Assembly (NCBI GenBank): GCA_019636245.1
Contig: JAHBXX010000016.1
Coordinates: 28,406 to 92,405 of the forward strand
Direction: 5' to 3'
DNA: 64,000 nucleotides
Origin: Planctomycetota bacterium
Lineage (GTDB): Bacteria > Planctomycetota > UBA1135 > UBA2386
In this document: positions 16,124-29,057 of the stretch, piece after piece
Layout of the letters: every line of letters begins with the position of its first letter
Position numbering within the stretch: position 1 is the stretch's first letter
The notes under the pieces: model-generated
The model's database searches: none
What the model was told of the DNA's origin: nothing
The model's input: the letters and a program-made list of their open reading frames with translations, nothing else
Made by a program: the position numbers and the translations under genes

Positions 16124-17298
16124 GGACGCTGCTGCCGCGCCGCGGCGCCGGTCGCTTCGAGGTGCTGCGACGGGTCGACGGCTGGCTGGTGCTGTGCACC
16201 GCCGCGCTGGCGCTGTGCGGCCTGGTCTTCATCGGCTCGGCGACCCGGGACGACGCGCTGTTCGCGGCGCAGCAGACGCGGCAGGCGTTGTTCCTCGCCT
16301 GCGGCGCCGGCGTCGGCTTCTTCCTGCTGCTGCCGCACTACGTGCACGTCCTGCGCGGCGCCTGGGTGCTCTACGGCGTCGCGGTGCTGGCGCTGGCGGG
16401 GTTGCCGTGGTTCGCGCCGATCCTCAACGGGGCGCGGCGCTGGTATGCGCTGCCGGGCTTCTCGATCCAGCCGAGCGAGTTCGCGAAGCTGGCGGTCGTG
16501 GTCGCGCTGGCGGCCCTGCTGCGCTTCAAGGACCGCGCCCGCACCTTCGATGGCCTGGTCGTGCCGATGCTGGTCGCCGCGGTGCCGGCGGTGCTGATCC
16601 TGCGCCAGCCCGATCTGGGCAGCGCCCTGGTGTTCGGTCCGGTGCTGCTGGCGATGTGCTATGCCGCCGGGGCGCCGGCTCGCAGCGTGCTGGCCGTGCT
16701 CGGGCTCGGCGCGGCGGTGGCGGTCGTCGCCTACCTGGTCGGCCTGCACGCCTACCAGCAGGAACGGGTCGACGTCTGGCTGCGCCACTGGGGCTGGACG
16801 GAGGAACTGCTGCACACCGCCAAGGTGCGCGACGACCTGCGCGGTGCCGCCTACCAGCCGTGGCAGGCGCTGATCGCGCTGGGCGGCGGCGGGCTCACCG
16901 GGTTCGGCATCGGCGAGGGTCCGCAGAACCGCTACGACTTCCTGCCCTACCGCAGCGAGGACTACGTGTTCGCGGTCGTCGGCGAGGAGGTCGGCTGGCT
17001 CGGTTGCCTGGTCGTGCTCGGTCTCGTCGCCGGGCTGGTGTTCGGTCTGCTGTCGCTGGCGATGCGGACGCGCGAGCGCTTCGGTCGCCTCTGCTGCGTC
17101 GGCGTGGCGACCTGGATCGGCGCGCAGTCCCTGTGCCACGTCGCGGTGTGCGGTTGGCTCGTGCCGGCGACCGGCCTGCCGATGCCGCTGCTCAGCTATG
17201 GCGGCAGCTCGACGCTGGCGACGCTGCTGGGCATCGCCCTGTGCCTGAACGTCGGCGCGCGGCGGGAGCCGATCCTGGCGGCCGACGGCTACCGCTGA
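16120..17298 (+). CDS. rodA: RodA-family peptidoglycan glycosyltransferase (SEDS)
   Basis: Integral-membrane SEDS polymerase that makes glycan strands with PBP2. The 392-residue product has about ten membrane helices and the conserved stretches FIGSATRDD, NGARRWYALPGFSIQPSEFAK, RQPDLGSALVF, the catalytic-loop region around YQPWQALIALGGGGLTG, EDYVFAVVGEEVGWLG and LPMPLLSYGGSSTLATLLG. These match RodA/FtsW; the context with mreB and PBP2 favours RodA. It starts inside the PBP2 stop (ATGA) and ends one base before the stop codon of the convergent gene, leaving no room for an intergenic terminator. Confidence 0.95.
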   Translation: MRTLLPRRGAGRFEVLRRVDGWLVLCTAALALCGLVFIGSATRDDALFAAQQTRQALFLACGAGVGFFLLLPHYVHVLRGAWVLYGVAVLALAGLPWFAPILNGARRWYALPGFSIQPSEFAKLAVVVALAALLRFKDRARTFDGLVVPMLVAAVPAVLILRQPDLGSALVFGPVLLAMCYAAGAPARSVLAVLGLGAAVAVVAYLVGLHAYQQERVDVWLRHWGWTEELLHTAKVRDDLRGAAYQPWQALIALGGGGLTGFGIGEGPQNRYDFLPYRSEDYVFAVVGEEVGWLGCLVVLGLVAGLVFGLLSLAMRTRERFGRLCCVGVATWIGAQSLCHVAVCGWLVPATGLPMPLLSYGGSSTLATLLGIALCLNVGARREPILAADGYR

Positions 17299-17299
17299 T

Positions 17300-18004
17300 T
17301 CAGCGTCCGCCGCCCTGCTTCTGCTTCAGGTAGGCTTCCCAGTACTTGCGGTACTTCTCGGGCACCTTCGGCGCCGAGCCGCGGTTCTTCAGGAAGTTGA
17401 CGTAGGGTTGCAGTTCGCCCCAGGTGCCGTCGCCCTGGCCGGCCTGGCCGGGACCGAGTTCGGGCTCGAGCTGGCGGTTGCCGGGGCGGTTCTCCGCCGT
17501 GTCGGCCGCGTCCTGGCCACCCTCGGGCCTACCGTCGGGTTGCGGGCGGGCGGGTTCCTGCTGGCCCTGCGGTTCCTGGCCGGCAGGCTGCGGCTGCTGC
17601 ACGAAGTCCGGGGTTCCGCTCTCGCGACGGTTCTGGGGCTGCCCCGGCGAGGGCTGCGGTCGCCCCTGGCCGGACGGCGACGGCTGCTGCTGTTGCTGCT
17701 GGTCGTCCGACGAAGAACCGCTGCTGCTCTGGTTCTTCATCTCGGTCAGCTTCTCGATCAGCCGGTCGATGCCGCCTTCGACCGCGGTGCCGCGCTCGCT
17801 GGCCTGCTGCAACAGTTCCTTCGGCCGCGAACGCGCCTGGTTCTGCCGGCCGGACTCGAGCAGCAGCCGATCGATCTCCTGCAGCTGCTCGTCGATGGTG
17901 CGTGCGATCTCCTGGATCTCGCGCATCGGATCGCGACCTTGCGCCAGCAGGCCCTGGGTGCCCAGGGCGATCAGGGTGAGGAGCAGGAAGAGCCTGTTTG
18001 CCAT
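17300..18004 (-). CDS. Small exported Gln/Pro-rich protein closing the MoxR operon
   Basis: No family recognised. The 234-residue product begins with a signal peptide (NRLFLLLTLIALGTQGLLAQ), then a helical region of about 80 residues (MREIQEIARTIDEQLQEIDR...), a disordered Gln/Pro/Gly/Ser-rich middle, and an ordered-looking C-terminus (YVNFLKNRGSAPKVPEKYRKYW) that may be the conserved functional part. The ATG at 18004 is chosen because it begins the signal peptide; an upstream in-frame extension is Arg/Pro-rich and unlikely. It is the last gene of the minus-strand run, 100 bases after the giant coiled-coil protein, whose composition it resembles. Confidence 0.75.
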   Translation of the reverse strand: MANRLFLLLTLIALGTQGLLAQGRDPMREIQEIARTIDEQLQEIDRLLLESGRQNQARSRPKELLQQASERGTAVEGGIDRLIEKLTEMKNQSSSGSSSDDQQQQQQPSPSGQGRPQPSPGQPQNRRESGTPDFVQQPQPAGQEPQGQQEPARPQPDGRPEGGQDAADTAENRPGNRQLEPELGPGQAGQGDGTWGELQPYVNFLKNRGSAPKVPEKYRKYWEAYLKQKQGGGR

Positions 18005-18104
18005 GTGCGCCTCCGCGCGGAAGGGGGGCCGAGCCGGGTGGGGGGGGCGGCGAGCGGGCCGGCCCGAGCGTGGGCCGCCAGGTCGGACGCGCTGCCGTGC
18101 GTGT

Positions 18105-20968
<2,864 letters not shown>

Positions 20969-20969
<1 letters not shown>

Positions 20970-23275
20970 CACTTGCTTCTCGCCTCCTCGGTGCGACCCT
21001 GCACGTCGCGCTGGCGGTCGCGCAGGGCCCGGGTCTCCTGGACGAGGTCCTGGTAGTCGTTCCATTCCTCGAGCTGCAGCACCAGCTGCTGCAGCCCGTT
21101 CTCGAGCCGCTGCTGCACGGCGGCGGCCTGGGCGAGGATCCGGCCCTGGTCGGCGGCGTTGCGCGCCACCTGGGCCTCGGTCAGCAGCCGCTGCAGTTCG
21201 GGCGCGGCGGTGCCGGCCAGGCCGTCGGCGATGCCGACCATCGCCAGGATCGGGTCCAGGGTGGTCTCCATCGCGCCGAGGCTGCCGGCCCGCCGGCGCT
21301 GCAGCAGGTCGCGGTAGAAGGCCGGGTCGAGACCGAGCGGCTCCTGCAGGGTCTGGCTGCGCTGGCGGTAGAGGTCGACGACCGCGGCCGCGTGCGGGCT
21401 CGGTTCGAGCCGGTTCCAGAGGTGCAGGTCGAAGGCGCGCATCAGCCCGGTGTGCAGGCGGCCGCAGGCCGCCGCGACGCGGCTCTGGCCGATCTCGATC
21501 GCGGTGAGCACCTGCGGTGCGTCGCTGGCGCCGGCTTCGCGGGCGAGCAGGTCCTGCAGCCGCAGCCGCCGGTCGCGCTGCACGTCGAGCGCCTGCGCCG
21601 CGTCCTCGCGCAGCACGCGGAACGCCCGGCCGATCGCCGCCGACAGCTGTGGCTCGTCGACGACCTGCACGGTGCGGCGCGGCAGCTCGGTGCGGTTGGG
21701 TTCCGGCTGGCGGCCGTCGCGCAGCGCCAGCTGCAGCAGCAGGCCGTCGCCCGCGGCGGTCGGTCCGCCGAGCAGTTCGCGCACCTCGTAGAAGCCGGTG
21801 CGCACGGCCGTCAGCGCGGCGGCGTCGCCGAGCAGCGCATCGTCGCGCACCCGGTCGCCACCGCGCTCGACGGCGAGGTCGATGGCGGCCAGGCCGAAGT
21901 CGTCGCGCGCCTCGACGCGGACGCACAGCAGGGCCTGCGGCAGGAGCAGCAGGGCTTCGTCGTCGGGCAGCAGCCAGCGGCCGACCGGGGCGTAGTCCTG
22001 CAGGGCCGCGATCGGGTAGGTGCCCGGATTGGGATTGCGCAGGCCGTTGTCGGCCAGCAGCTCGATCTGGTAGCGATCCGAGGTCTCGAGCACGAAGCGG
22101 CCCTGGTAGGCCAGCGCCGCGGCGCTGTCGTCGTGCAGCGTGCTGGGCTGCAGTTCGAGCCGCCGGCCGCTCTCGAGGAACACCATCGTCGCCTGGCGGA
22201 CCGGCGCGGTCGTGGTCAGCGACAGCGCCACGTCGCTGCCGACCAGCGCTTCGATGGCGCCGCCGGTCTGCACCACCGCGGCGGCGCCGGTGTAGGCGGG
22301 TGCCTGCACGGTCGCTTGCAGCGTCGCCACCTGCGGCGGATGCAGGGTGCGCACGACGACCAGCCGGTCGCCGCGTTCGTCGTCGCCACCGCGGGCATGG
22401 AAGCGGAAGGCGCCGGCGATGCGACGGAAGACGTGGCGGAAGCGATCGCCCGGCCGGGGCGCCATCAGGATGCTGCGCGCGGCCTGGGACTCGTCGCCGT
22501 CCTCGCGGTCGGGCGTGACGTCGAGGTAGACGTCCTTCGGCACGACGCCCGCGGCCAGCACCGACACGTGCAGGTCGGCGCCCGCCGGCAGCAAGAGCTC
22601 GACCACGCCGGGACCGTCCTGCCGCTGCAGTTCGGGGCCGGCGGGCGGCAGTTCGATCGTGAGGTGGGTCTTTCGCGGGTAGTCGGCATCGATGCCGAGG
22701 TGGCGCAAGAGGAAGGCGAACGCCGTCGCCGGCGCCAGCGCCGCGCCGCCGGCGAGCAGCAGCGCGAGGCCGGCGGCGGCCCCGCCGAGCCGGTGCAGGC
22801 GGCGGTCGTCGAACAGGCGGTCGAAGGGCAGCGCGCGGGCCGCGGTGGCGGTCTCCTGCACCAGCTGGTCGATCATCGCCCGCGACTGGTTGCGCAGGTC
22901 GGGGCCGGCGAGCGCGTGCAGCTGCAGCGCCGACACGAGGCGCTGGTGCAGGTCCGGGAACGTGCGCTCGACCCAGCCGGCGAGGTCGACGTCGCTGAAG
23001 CGGCGTTGCAGCGGGTAGCGCAGGAAGCGCCATGCCGCGGCCGCGGCGAGCAGCACGACGACCGCGGCGTGGAACAGGCGGATCGGCGCCGGCAGCCGCA
23101 GCGAGTGGTCGAGGGCGAAGAACAGCAGCACCGCGGCGCACGGCGCGGCGACCGCCGCCGCGAGCCCGTGGCCGACGTAGCGGCGGCGCAGGCGCCGCAG
23201 CTGCTCGGCCAGGAGCGGCCGCAGGGTGGCGGCGACCAGGTCGGCGTCGCGCGGGGCTGTCTCGGGGCGGGTCAC
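20969..23275 (-). CDS. Large membrane-anchored DUF4175-like protein
   Basis: A 768-residue protein with two N-terminal membrane segments (LAAAVAAPCAAVLLFFAL; LFHAAVVVLLAAAAAWRFL), a helical stretch, and a third near residue 170 (AAAGLALLLAGGAALAP). A long extracytoplasmic part with beta-sandwich character follows (LHPPQVATLQATVQAPAYTG; VRVEARDDFGLAAIDLAV), then about 250 residues of helix with coiled-coil character. The layout resembles DUF4175 proteins, whose function is not established. The GTG start lies 19 bases after the toroid gene's stop. It is coupled to the giant coiled-coil protein downstream, so the pair may form one complex across the inner membrane. Confidence 0.7.
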
Positions 23276-23294
23276 GACGGCGGCTCGGGGCGGT

Positions 23295-24434
23295 TCACCG
23301 CTGGAAGATCGGCAGGTACTGCAACGGGATCTGCAGGATCAGGGTCGCCACCGCCGTGCCGAAGGCGTCGCCGGGCCCGACCTGGCACGGCCAGCTGCCG
23401 TCGCGGCGCTGCTGCTGCAGCAGCGTGCCCTTGATCAGGCGGAAGTACTTCGTCCACTTCGGGTCGCCGGTGATGTAGTAGGCCTGCACGGCATAGTAGT
23501 GGCCGTAGTAGAAGAAGTAGTGGCCTTGCGAGTCGCTGCTGAAGGCGCCGACCTGGCGGTCCATGTAGTCGAGCGCGTCGCGGATGATCGGGCTGTCGTA
23601 TTCGCCAGCGGCGTAGAGCGTCGTCACGCCGGCCGCGGTCAGCGGGAACGTGGCGCGCGTGCCCTCCCGGTTCTGGTAGCGGAACGAGCCGCCGTCGTCG
23701 CCGAAGCCGCCGTGGCCGCGGAACCGGAAGCTGCGGTCGTTGCTGCGCACGGCGCTGCGGTAGACGTAGTTCTGCGCGTTGCGGATCGTCGCGATCGGCA
23801 CGTGGATGCCGACGTTGCGCGCCGAGCGCAACGCCAGCACCTGGCAGACGGTGATCGACATGTCCGACTCGCGCGCGAACGGGCGATAGCGCCAGCCGCC
23901 TTCGGCGTTCTGCGAGTCGACGATCAGGTCGACCGAGCGCTGCAGCACCTGCTTGACGTCGGCGCGGTCGACCATGCCGTAGATCTCGGCCAGGAACAGG
24001 GTCGCGAAGGCGTGGCTGTACATGCGCGTGCCGTTCGCCGTGATCTGGCCGTCGTCCTGGGAGCAGGACAGGACGAAGTCGAGGCCACGCTGCAGCACCT
24101 CGCCGTACTTGCCGCGGTCGGGCAGGTGGCCGCCGGCGAGGAAGCTCATCAGCGCCAGGGCGGTGACGCCGACGTGCGGCAGCGGCCGGTCGTCGAGCAG
24201 CTCGTAGCCGGTGTTCAGCTTGTAGCCGACCAGTTCGGCCCAGTAGCCGTCGCGGTGCTGGTGCGCCTGCAACCAGTCGAGGCCGCGGCCGACCGCCTGC
24301 CGCAGCGGCTCGTCGATCAGCAGTTCGTTGCTGGTGCCGCGGCGCAGCACATCCTGCGCGGGCGCGCCCGGCAGCACGAGCGCCAGCACGATGGCACCGA
24401 GGCGGAGGGAACGGCTTGTCGGCAGCAGGTTCAT
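23295..24434 (-). CDS. Exported alpha/alpha-toroid protein (prenyltransferase/squalene-oxidase repeats)
   Basis: A 379-residue protein with a signal peptide (LRLGAIVLALVLPGAPAQ) and a chain of terpene-cyclase/prenyltransferase-type repeats: GLDWLQAHQHRDGYW, GLDFVLSCSQDDGQI, SVDLIVDSQNAEGGW and LLQQQRRDGSWPCQ. The same alpha/alpha-toroid fold occurs in complement-like proteins and in many uncharacterised planctomycete exported proteins. Export makes a terpene cyclase unlikely, and no DXDD or DCTAE motif is seen, so a binding role is more probable. Its ATG overlaps the stop of the propeller gene (ATGA), suggesting that the two products act together. Confidence 0.8.
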   Translation of the reverse strand: MNLLPTSRSLRLGAIVLALVLPGAPAQDVLRRGTSNELLIDEPLRQAVGRGLDWLQAHQHRDGYWAELVGYKLNTGYELLDDRPLPHVGVTALALMSFLAGGHLPDRGKYGEVLQRGLDFVLSCSQDDGQITANGTRMYSHAFATLFLAEIYGMVDRADVKQVLQRSVDLIVDSQNAEGGWRYRPFARESDMSITVCQVLALRSARNVGIHVPIATIRNAQNYVYRSAVRSNDRSFRFRGHGGFGDDGGSFRYQNREGTRATFPLTAAGVTTLYAAGEYDSPIIRDALDYMDRQVGAFSSDSQGHYFFYYGHYYAVQAYYITGDPKWTKYFRLIKGTLLQQQRRDGSWPCQVGPGDAFGTAVATLILQIPLQYLPIFQR

Positions 24435-27400
24435 CGCAATTCCTCGTGGGGGCCGAGCACGACGATGGCGTCGGTACCGGCGACGACAGTGTAGGGGCCG
24501 AGCGCCGCGACCTGGTGCTGGGCCGAGCGCAGGTCGACGCGCTGGTGGCGCGCGCCGCCGGGCAATGCGCCCGACCGATCGGCCAGGTGCAGCGTGTAGA
24601 GGCGCAGCCCGCCGCGCCGGGCCGACCGCACGCCGAAGGTGACGATGCCGTCGCCGAACAGGGGCTGCGGCTCGACGTCGCCGTCGTCGTTGGCGAGCGC
24701 GAACTCGAACGACGGCTGGTCGTCGTCGATGGCGAAGGCGACGAACCGGCGCGGGGCGGCGTTGCGGTCCGGCCGGTCCGACAGCGCCAGGATCGGCGGC
24801 GCCGGCTGCCAGGCCCAGGTGCGCTGCCAGTTGAGCAGCGTCGGATCGCTGCCGAGCTGGGCCTCGCGCAGCACCCGCCCGTCGGCGGCCGCGAGCACCA
24901 GGATGCGGCCGGACAGTCGCTCGTGGCCCTCGACGACCACCAGGCGGTCGCCGCGCTGCAGCAGGCGCAGCTGGCAGCCGGGGTTGCCGCGCCAGATCCA
25001 GGCCACGGCGCCGGTTCCGTCGATGGCGACCACACGCGGGGATTCGCCCGCAGCGTTGGCGTCGAGCGGCAGGAAGGCGCGTTCGGCGTCGGCGCTCAGC
25101 CCCTGCGGCAAGAGCCACGACGACGGGGCGCCGGACGCGAGCCCGAGGTGCTGCTGCAGCGTCGCCGCGGCGACCTCGGTGGTGCGACGGCGCAGGCCGG
25201 TGACCGGATCGAAGTCGTGCAGCCGCGCGCCGCCGTCGGCTCGGGGTTCGAGGGCCAGCAGCCGGCCGGCGGCCGCCTTCGGCATCGGCTTCTCCGCTTC
25301 GCCGGGCAGCTGCGTGCGGTAGAGCACGCAGCCGGACAGCGGTTCGACCCCGACGAGCCAGCTGTCGTCGACGCGGACCGCGGTGCGGGCCACGAACTGG
25401 ACGATGCCGTCCTGGGCGCCGAGGCTGTCGTACTGGGTCAGGTCCTGCGCGTCGCCGAGCGGCCGCGGCGGATCGTCGAGCTCCCAGAGCAGGGTGCCGC
25501 GGCGCAGGTCGAGGCCGACGACGCGCCGCAAGTCGGGGACGACCAGCACCTCGCCGCAGACGATCGTGTGGTCGAGGAACTCCACCGGCATCGACCAGAG
25601 CAGCGGGTTCTGACCGGCCGTGGCCAGCGGGTCGAACGCCAGCAGCTCGGTGCCGGTGCTGCACAGCAGCACGGCTTGCGCCGGGGCGGCGAAGCCGTCG
25701 GCGTGCAACTGGGGCACGAGGCGCAGCGGCTGCCGCGGCGAGCGCGACGGGATCCGGGCGCGCTCGCGGGTCGGCCGGCCGGGCACGGGCGGCGGTGCCG
25801 TCGCCAGACCGGGCCGCAGGCGTTCGCGCACGGTGCCGTAGGTGGCGCCGCCGTCCTCCGGCCAGTCGGAGCGTTCGCCGGCGTGCGGCAGCAGCCGGTC
25901 GAGCATCGCCGCGGCGAGGGCGTGGTTGCCCCGCACGGCGGCCGCGACGCCGACGCGGCGCCAGATGCCCGGGGGCACGCTGCCGCTGCGCAGGCCCTGC
26001 GCGAGCACTTCGGCGGCCACCTGCAGGTCGCCGCCGCGCACCGAGCTGTCGAGCAGCCGCAACCGCGCCGCGCGGGCGGCCTCGGCGTTCGGGAAGCGGC
26101 TGCCGACCTCGCGCAGCGCCGCGGCGTCGTCGCCGGCGGCTGCCAGCGCGGCGGCGGCCCGGCGCTCGATCGGGGCGTAGACCGCGGGACCGTGGTCGGC
26201 CAGGAGGCGGGCGATCGCCGCCGCCGCCGTGGCGGCGGCGCTGTCGCCATCGAGGCGGGTCGCGCCGTGGCGTTCGAGCAGGTCCTGCCAGGCGGCGACC
26301 GCGGCCGCCGGCGTCAGGTCGGGCAGCAGGGCCCGCTGCCAGGCGACATAGGCCGGCACCGGGATGCCGGCCCCGACCGGGAACAGCTCGTCGGGCGCGG
26401 CCCGTTCGAGGTGGTCGAGTTCGACCCGCCGCTGCGCCACGCGATCGCGGCCAAGGTCGAGCACCAGCGCCTGGGCGCGCACGAAGGCGCGGGCGTCGGG
26501 CGCCGCGTCGCGGGCGGCCAGGAGCCGGGCTGCCGCGTCGGCCTCGCCCAGGCGGCGGGCCACCTCGGCCGCGGCGAGCAGGTGTTCGAACAGCTCGCGC
26601 CGCAGCGCCTGGTGGACCGGGTGCGCGGTCGGCAGGCCCTGCCGGCGGCAGGCCTCGAGACCACGACGGAACAGCGCCGTCAGCGTCGCGGTTTCGGTCG
26701 CGCCCGCGTCCGGCGGCGTGTTCCCGCCGGTGAGCGCGCTGCGCAGTCGGCACAGGCGCAGGATCGCCGCGGGATCGTCCTCCGCCGCCGCCAGCGCCGC
26801 CTCGACGCGGCCGACCAGGGCGACCGGGTCGAGCAGTACGTCGAACGCGCGCTGGCGCAGGGAGACGACGAGGCCGTCGGCGAGCAGCAGGTTGCCGGCG
26901 TGGTGGTGCGGCAACGCGATCGGCGGCAGCTCGGCGGGATTGCCGGCGCGGTCGAAACCCAGCACGCGGTTGCCGTCGGCGAACCAGACGTGGTCGGCGG
27001 TCAGGGCCGGTCGGGCGCTGCCGCCGGCGTCGCCTCGCTGGCGCAACACCTCGGGGCGCACCAGTTGCCTGGCCGCGGCCTTGCCGCCGCCGTTGGCCGG
27101 CCGGGCCGTCACCGCGACCGCGCCGCGCCCCGCGAGCACGAACTCGTCGTCGAGCGCGCCGGCCAGCCAGCGCACGCGGTTCTCGGTGCCGCCGAGGCTG
27201 GCGTCGGCCGACAGCCGCCAGAGCGGCGCGCCGGTCTCGGCGTCGAGCCCGAGCACGTACTGGGAGTCGAGCGGGGTGCAGCAGACGACGCCGTCGGCGA
27301 CCGCGGGGGCGTTGTTGGCGAAGTAGACCGGGCGCTCCGCCTGACCGTGCAGCATCGTGCGCGGCATGCTGACCACCTCGTAGGCGGTCAGCCAGCGCAG

Positions 27401-28927
27401 GCGGCCGGTGGCGAGTTCGATCGCATAGGCGACGCCGAGGTTGGACGCGCCGTAGAGCACGCCGTCGCTGGCGGCGAGCGGGCCGGCGGCGAACTCCAAC
27501 AGCGCGTTGCCGAACATGTTCACGTCCTGCTGGCTGCTGCAGACCAGCCGACGCCACTTCGGCTCGCCGGTGGCCAGGTCGTAGGCCGCCACCGAGAAGG
27601 CGATCGCGCCGGAACGGTCGTGCACGGGCGCGTAGACGGTGTCGCCGACGACGAGCGGCGGCGCGCAGGCGTCGTGACCGCGGAAGCGGCGGGTGCGTGC
27701 GCCGTCGAGGCCGTCGAAGTGCGACCACAGCAGCTTGCCGGAGCGGCGCGAGAACGCGAACAGGCGCCGCTGGGGGATCTTGCTGATGATGCGGAAGCTG
27801 GCCTGGAAGTCGACGTTGACCGAGGTGTCGGGCACCTGCAACGCGGCGACGACGACATCGCCGCCGAGCGCCGCCGCGAGCACCATGCCGGTGTTGACGT
27901 TCTCGGCGGGGTTGTCGCGCAGCCGGCCGGCGTCCTGCAGCGGCGACGGCGAGATCCAGGCCGGCCCGCCGCGCAGCGGGTCGAAGGCGATCAGCTCGCG
28001 GCCGGTGTTGACGTAGATGCCGTCGAGGTCGCCGACCGGGAACATCGCGAACTGGCCGACCTCGCGCCGGTCGAAGCCGGGGGCGACCAGGTCCTCGGTG
28101 ACGACCGCGCGCGGCCGGCCCGCCGGCTCGCTCATCGGCGTGCGACCGCCGCCGCTGCCGAGGCCCGGGAAGCCGCTGGTGGTCGCCGTCGGCAGCACGG
28201 CCAGCACGTCGCCGCCGGCCGCCGCCGGGCGCGGCGCCGCGGCGGCGGCCCGCGCCGCCGCCGGATGGGTCAGCACGTCGGCGGCATGCAGCCGTTCGAC
28301 CACCAGGCGTTCGTCGCGGCTGCCGATCGCCGTCGCGTCGAGGGCCTGGCGGAAGTGGTCGGCGGCGCGCAGCCCGTCGCCGGCGGTCAGGGCCAGGTCG
28401 CCGAGCCGCAGGCGCGCCTTCCGCCCGAGCGGGGCGGCCGGGAAGCGCGCGGCCAGCAGTTCGACCTGCTCCGGTTCGAGTTCGGGCAGCGGCCGCTCGC
28501 CGAGGCCGCCGGCCTGGCGGCGCGCCAACGCGGCGTAGGCCTCGGCGGCGGCGGGCGGCAGGTTCGCCATCGTCGTCAGCACCGCGAGGCGCAGGCCGAG
28601 GAACCGGCCGGGCGCGATCGGCACCACGCCGCCGCTCTCGTTCTGCAACAACCGGTGCAGGCGCTCGACGGCGGCCGCGGCGTCGCCGGCCGCGAGCTCC
28701 TGCAGGCCCAGCTCCCACTCGTGGATGTCCTGCTGCGAGCGCTGCAGCGAGAACAGGTTGTCGTCTTCGCCGGTGACGAACTCGATCGGCCGTGCCTCGA
28801 TGCGCGCCGGGACGCGCTGGGCGCGCCCCGGCACGGCGGCGGCCAGCACGGCGAACAGCGCCGCGGCGCCGTGCACACGGCGCCGGCGCCGGCGGCACGG
28901 AAGGTCGATCATCGGCACATTCTGCAT
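24431..28927 (-). CDS. Giant exported double beta-propeller protein (PQQ-like repeats)
   Basis: About 1,498 residues. A short Arg-rich N-terminus and signal peptide (AAALFAVLAAAVPGRAQ) are followed by a helical-repeat region (residues 40-240), a first set of PQQ/BamB-like blades (TGEPKW, TGRLRWLTAYE, TGAPLWRL; about 290-680), a second helical-repeat segment (about 690-1040) and a second propeller (RGTLLWELDD, GAVAWIWRGN; about 1050-1490). Such propellers act as protein-binding platforms, as in BamB; PQQ cofactor binding is not indicated. ATG 28927 is chosen; 28912 (ATG) and 28987 (GTG) are alternatives. It lies 130 bases after the second VWA gene and overlaps the toroid gene. Confidence 0.8.
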   Translation of the reverse strand: MQNVPMIDLPCRRRRRRVHGAAALFAVLAAAVPGRAQRVPARIEARPIEFVTGEDDNLFSLQRSQQDIHEWELGLQELAAGDAAAAVERLHRLLQNESGGVVPIAPGRFLGLRLAVLTTMANLPPAAAEAYAALARRQAGGLGERPLPELEPEQVELLAARFPAAPLGRKARLRLGDLALTAGDGLRAADHFRQALDATAIGSRDERLVVERLHAADVLTHPAAARAAAAAPRPAAAGGDVLAVLPTATTSGFPGLGSGGGRTPMSEPAGRPRAVVTEDLVAPGFDRREVGQFAMFPVGDLDGIYVNTGRELIAFDPLRGGPAWISPSPLQDAGRLRDNPAENVNTGMVLAAALGGDVVVAALQVPDTSVNVDFQASFRIISKIPQRRLFAFSRRSGKLLWSHFDGLDGARTRRFRGHDACAPPLVVGDTVYAPVHDRSGAIAFSVAAYDLATGEPKWRRLVCSSQQDVNMFGNALLEFAAGPLAASDGVLYGASNLGVAYAIELATGRLRWLTAYEVVSMPRTMLHGQAERPVYFANNAPAVADGVVCCTPLDSQYVLGLDAETGAPLWRLSADASLGGTENRVRWLAGALDDEFVLAGRGAVAVTARPANGGGKAAARQLVRPEVLRQRGDAGGSARPALTADHVWFADGNRVLGFDRAGNPAELPPIALPHHHAGNLLLADGLVVSLRQRAFDVLLDPVALVGRVEAALAAAEDDPAAILRLCRLRSALTGGNTPPDAGATETATLTALFRRGLEACRRQGLPTAHPVHQALRRELFEHLLAAAEVARRLGEADAAARLLAARDAAPDARAFVRAQALVLDLGRDRVAQRRVELDHLERAAPDELFPVGAGIPVPAYVAWQRALLPDLTPAAAVAAWQDLLERHGATRLDGDSAAATAAAAIARLLADHGPAVYAPIERRAAAALAAAGDDAAALREVGSRFPNAEAARAARLRLLDSSVRGGDLQVAAEVLAQGLRSGSVPPGIWRRVGVAAAVRGNHALAAAMLDRLLPHAGERSDWPEDGGATYGTVRERLRPGLATAPPPVPGRPTRERARIPSRSPRQPLRLVPQLHADGFAAPAQAVLLCSTGTELLAFDPLATAGQNPLLWSMPVEFLDHTIVCGEVLVVPDLRRVVGLDLRRGTLLWELDDPPRPLGDAQDLTQYDSLGAQDGIVQFVARTAVRVDDSWLVGVEPLSGCVLYRTQLPGEAEKPMPKAAAGRLLALEPRADGGARLHDFDPVTGLRRRTTEVAAATLQQHLGLASGAPSSWLLPQGLSADAERAFLPLDANAAGESPRVVAIDGTGAVAWIWRGNPGCQLRLLQRGDRLVVVEGHERLSGRILVLAAADGRVLREAQLGSDPTLLNWQRTWAWQPAPPILALSDRPDRNAAPRRFVAFAIDDDQPSFEFALANDDGDVEPQPLFGDGIVTFGVRSARRGGLRLYTLHLADRSGALPGGARHQRVDLRSAQHQVAALGPYTVVAGTDAIVVLGPHEELR

Positions 28928-29057
28928 CGGCAGATCCGGGGGCCCAACCCGCCCCGGGGCGGCGGCGATCCGGGGGTTCGCCGCCACGGGCCCGACGGTT
29001 GCCCGACCAGCGGACGGCGGCGGAACGGGGAGGTGTACGCCAGGCGCGCCATGGCGG

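Noticed and set aside
23295..24434. Terpene or hopanoid cyclase
   Set aside because: The protein is exported, only about 380 residues, and lacks DXDD and DCTAE catalytic motifs.
23295..28898. A long minus-strand frame appearing to fuse the toroid protein to a 1,400-residue extension
   Set aside because: The extension is an off-frame read of the propeller gene. The toroid protein begins at 24434 with its own signal peptide and overlaps the propeller stop.
24431..28927. PQQ-dependent dehydrogenase
   Set aside because: Blade repeats resemble PQQ/BamB propellers, but no dehydrogenase active-site motif or cytochrome domain is seen; the architecture is two propellers plus helical repeats.
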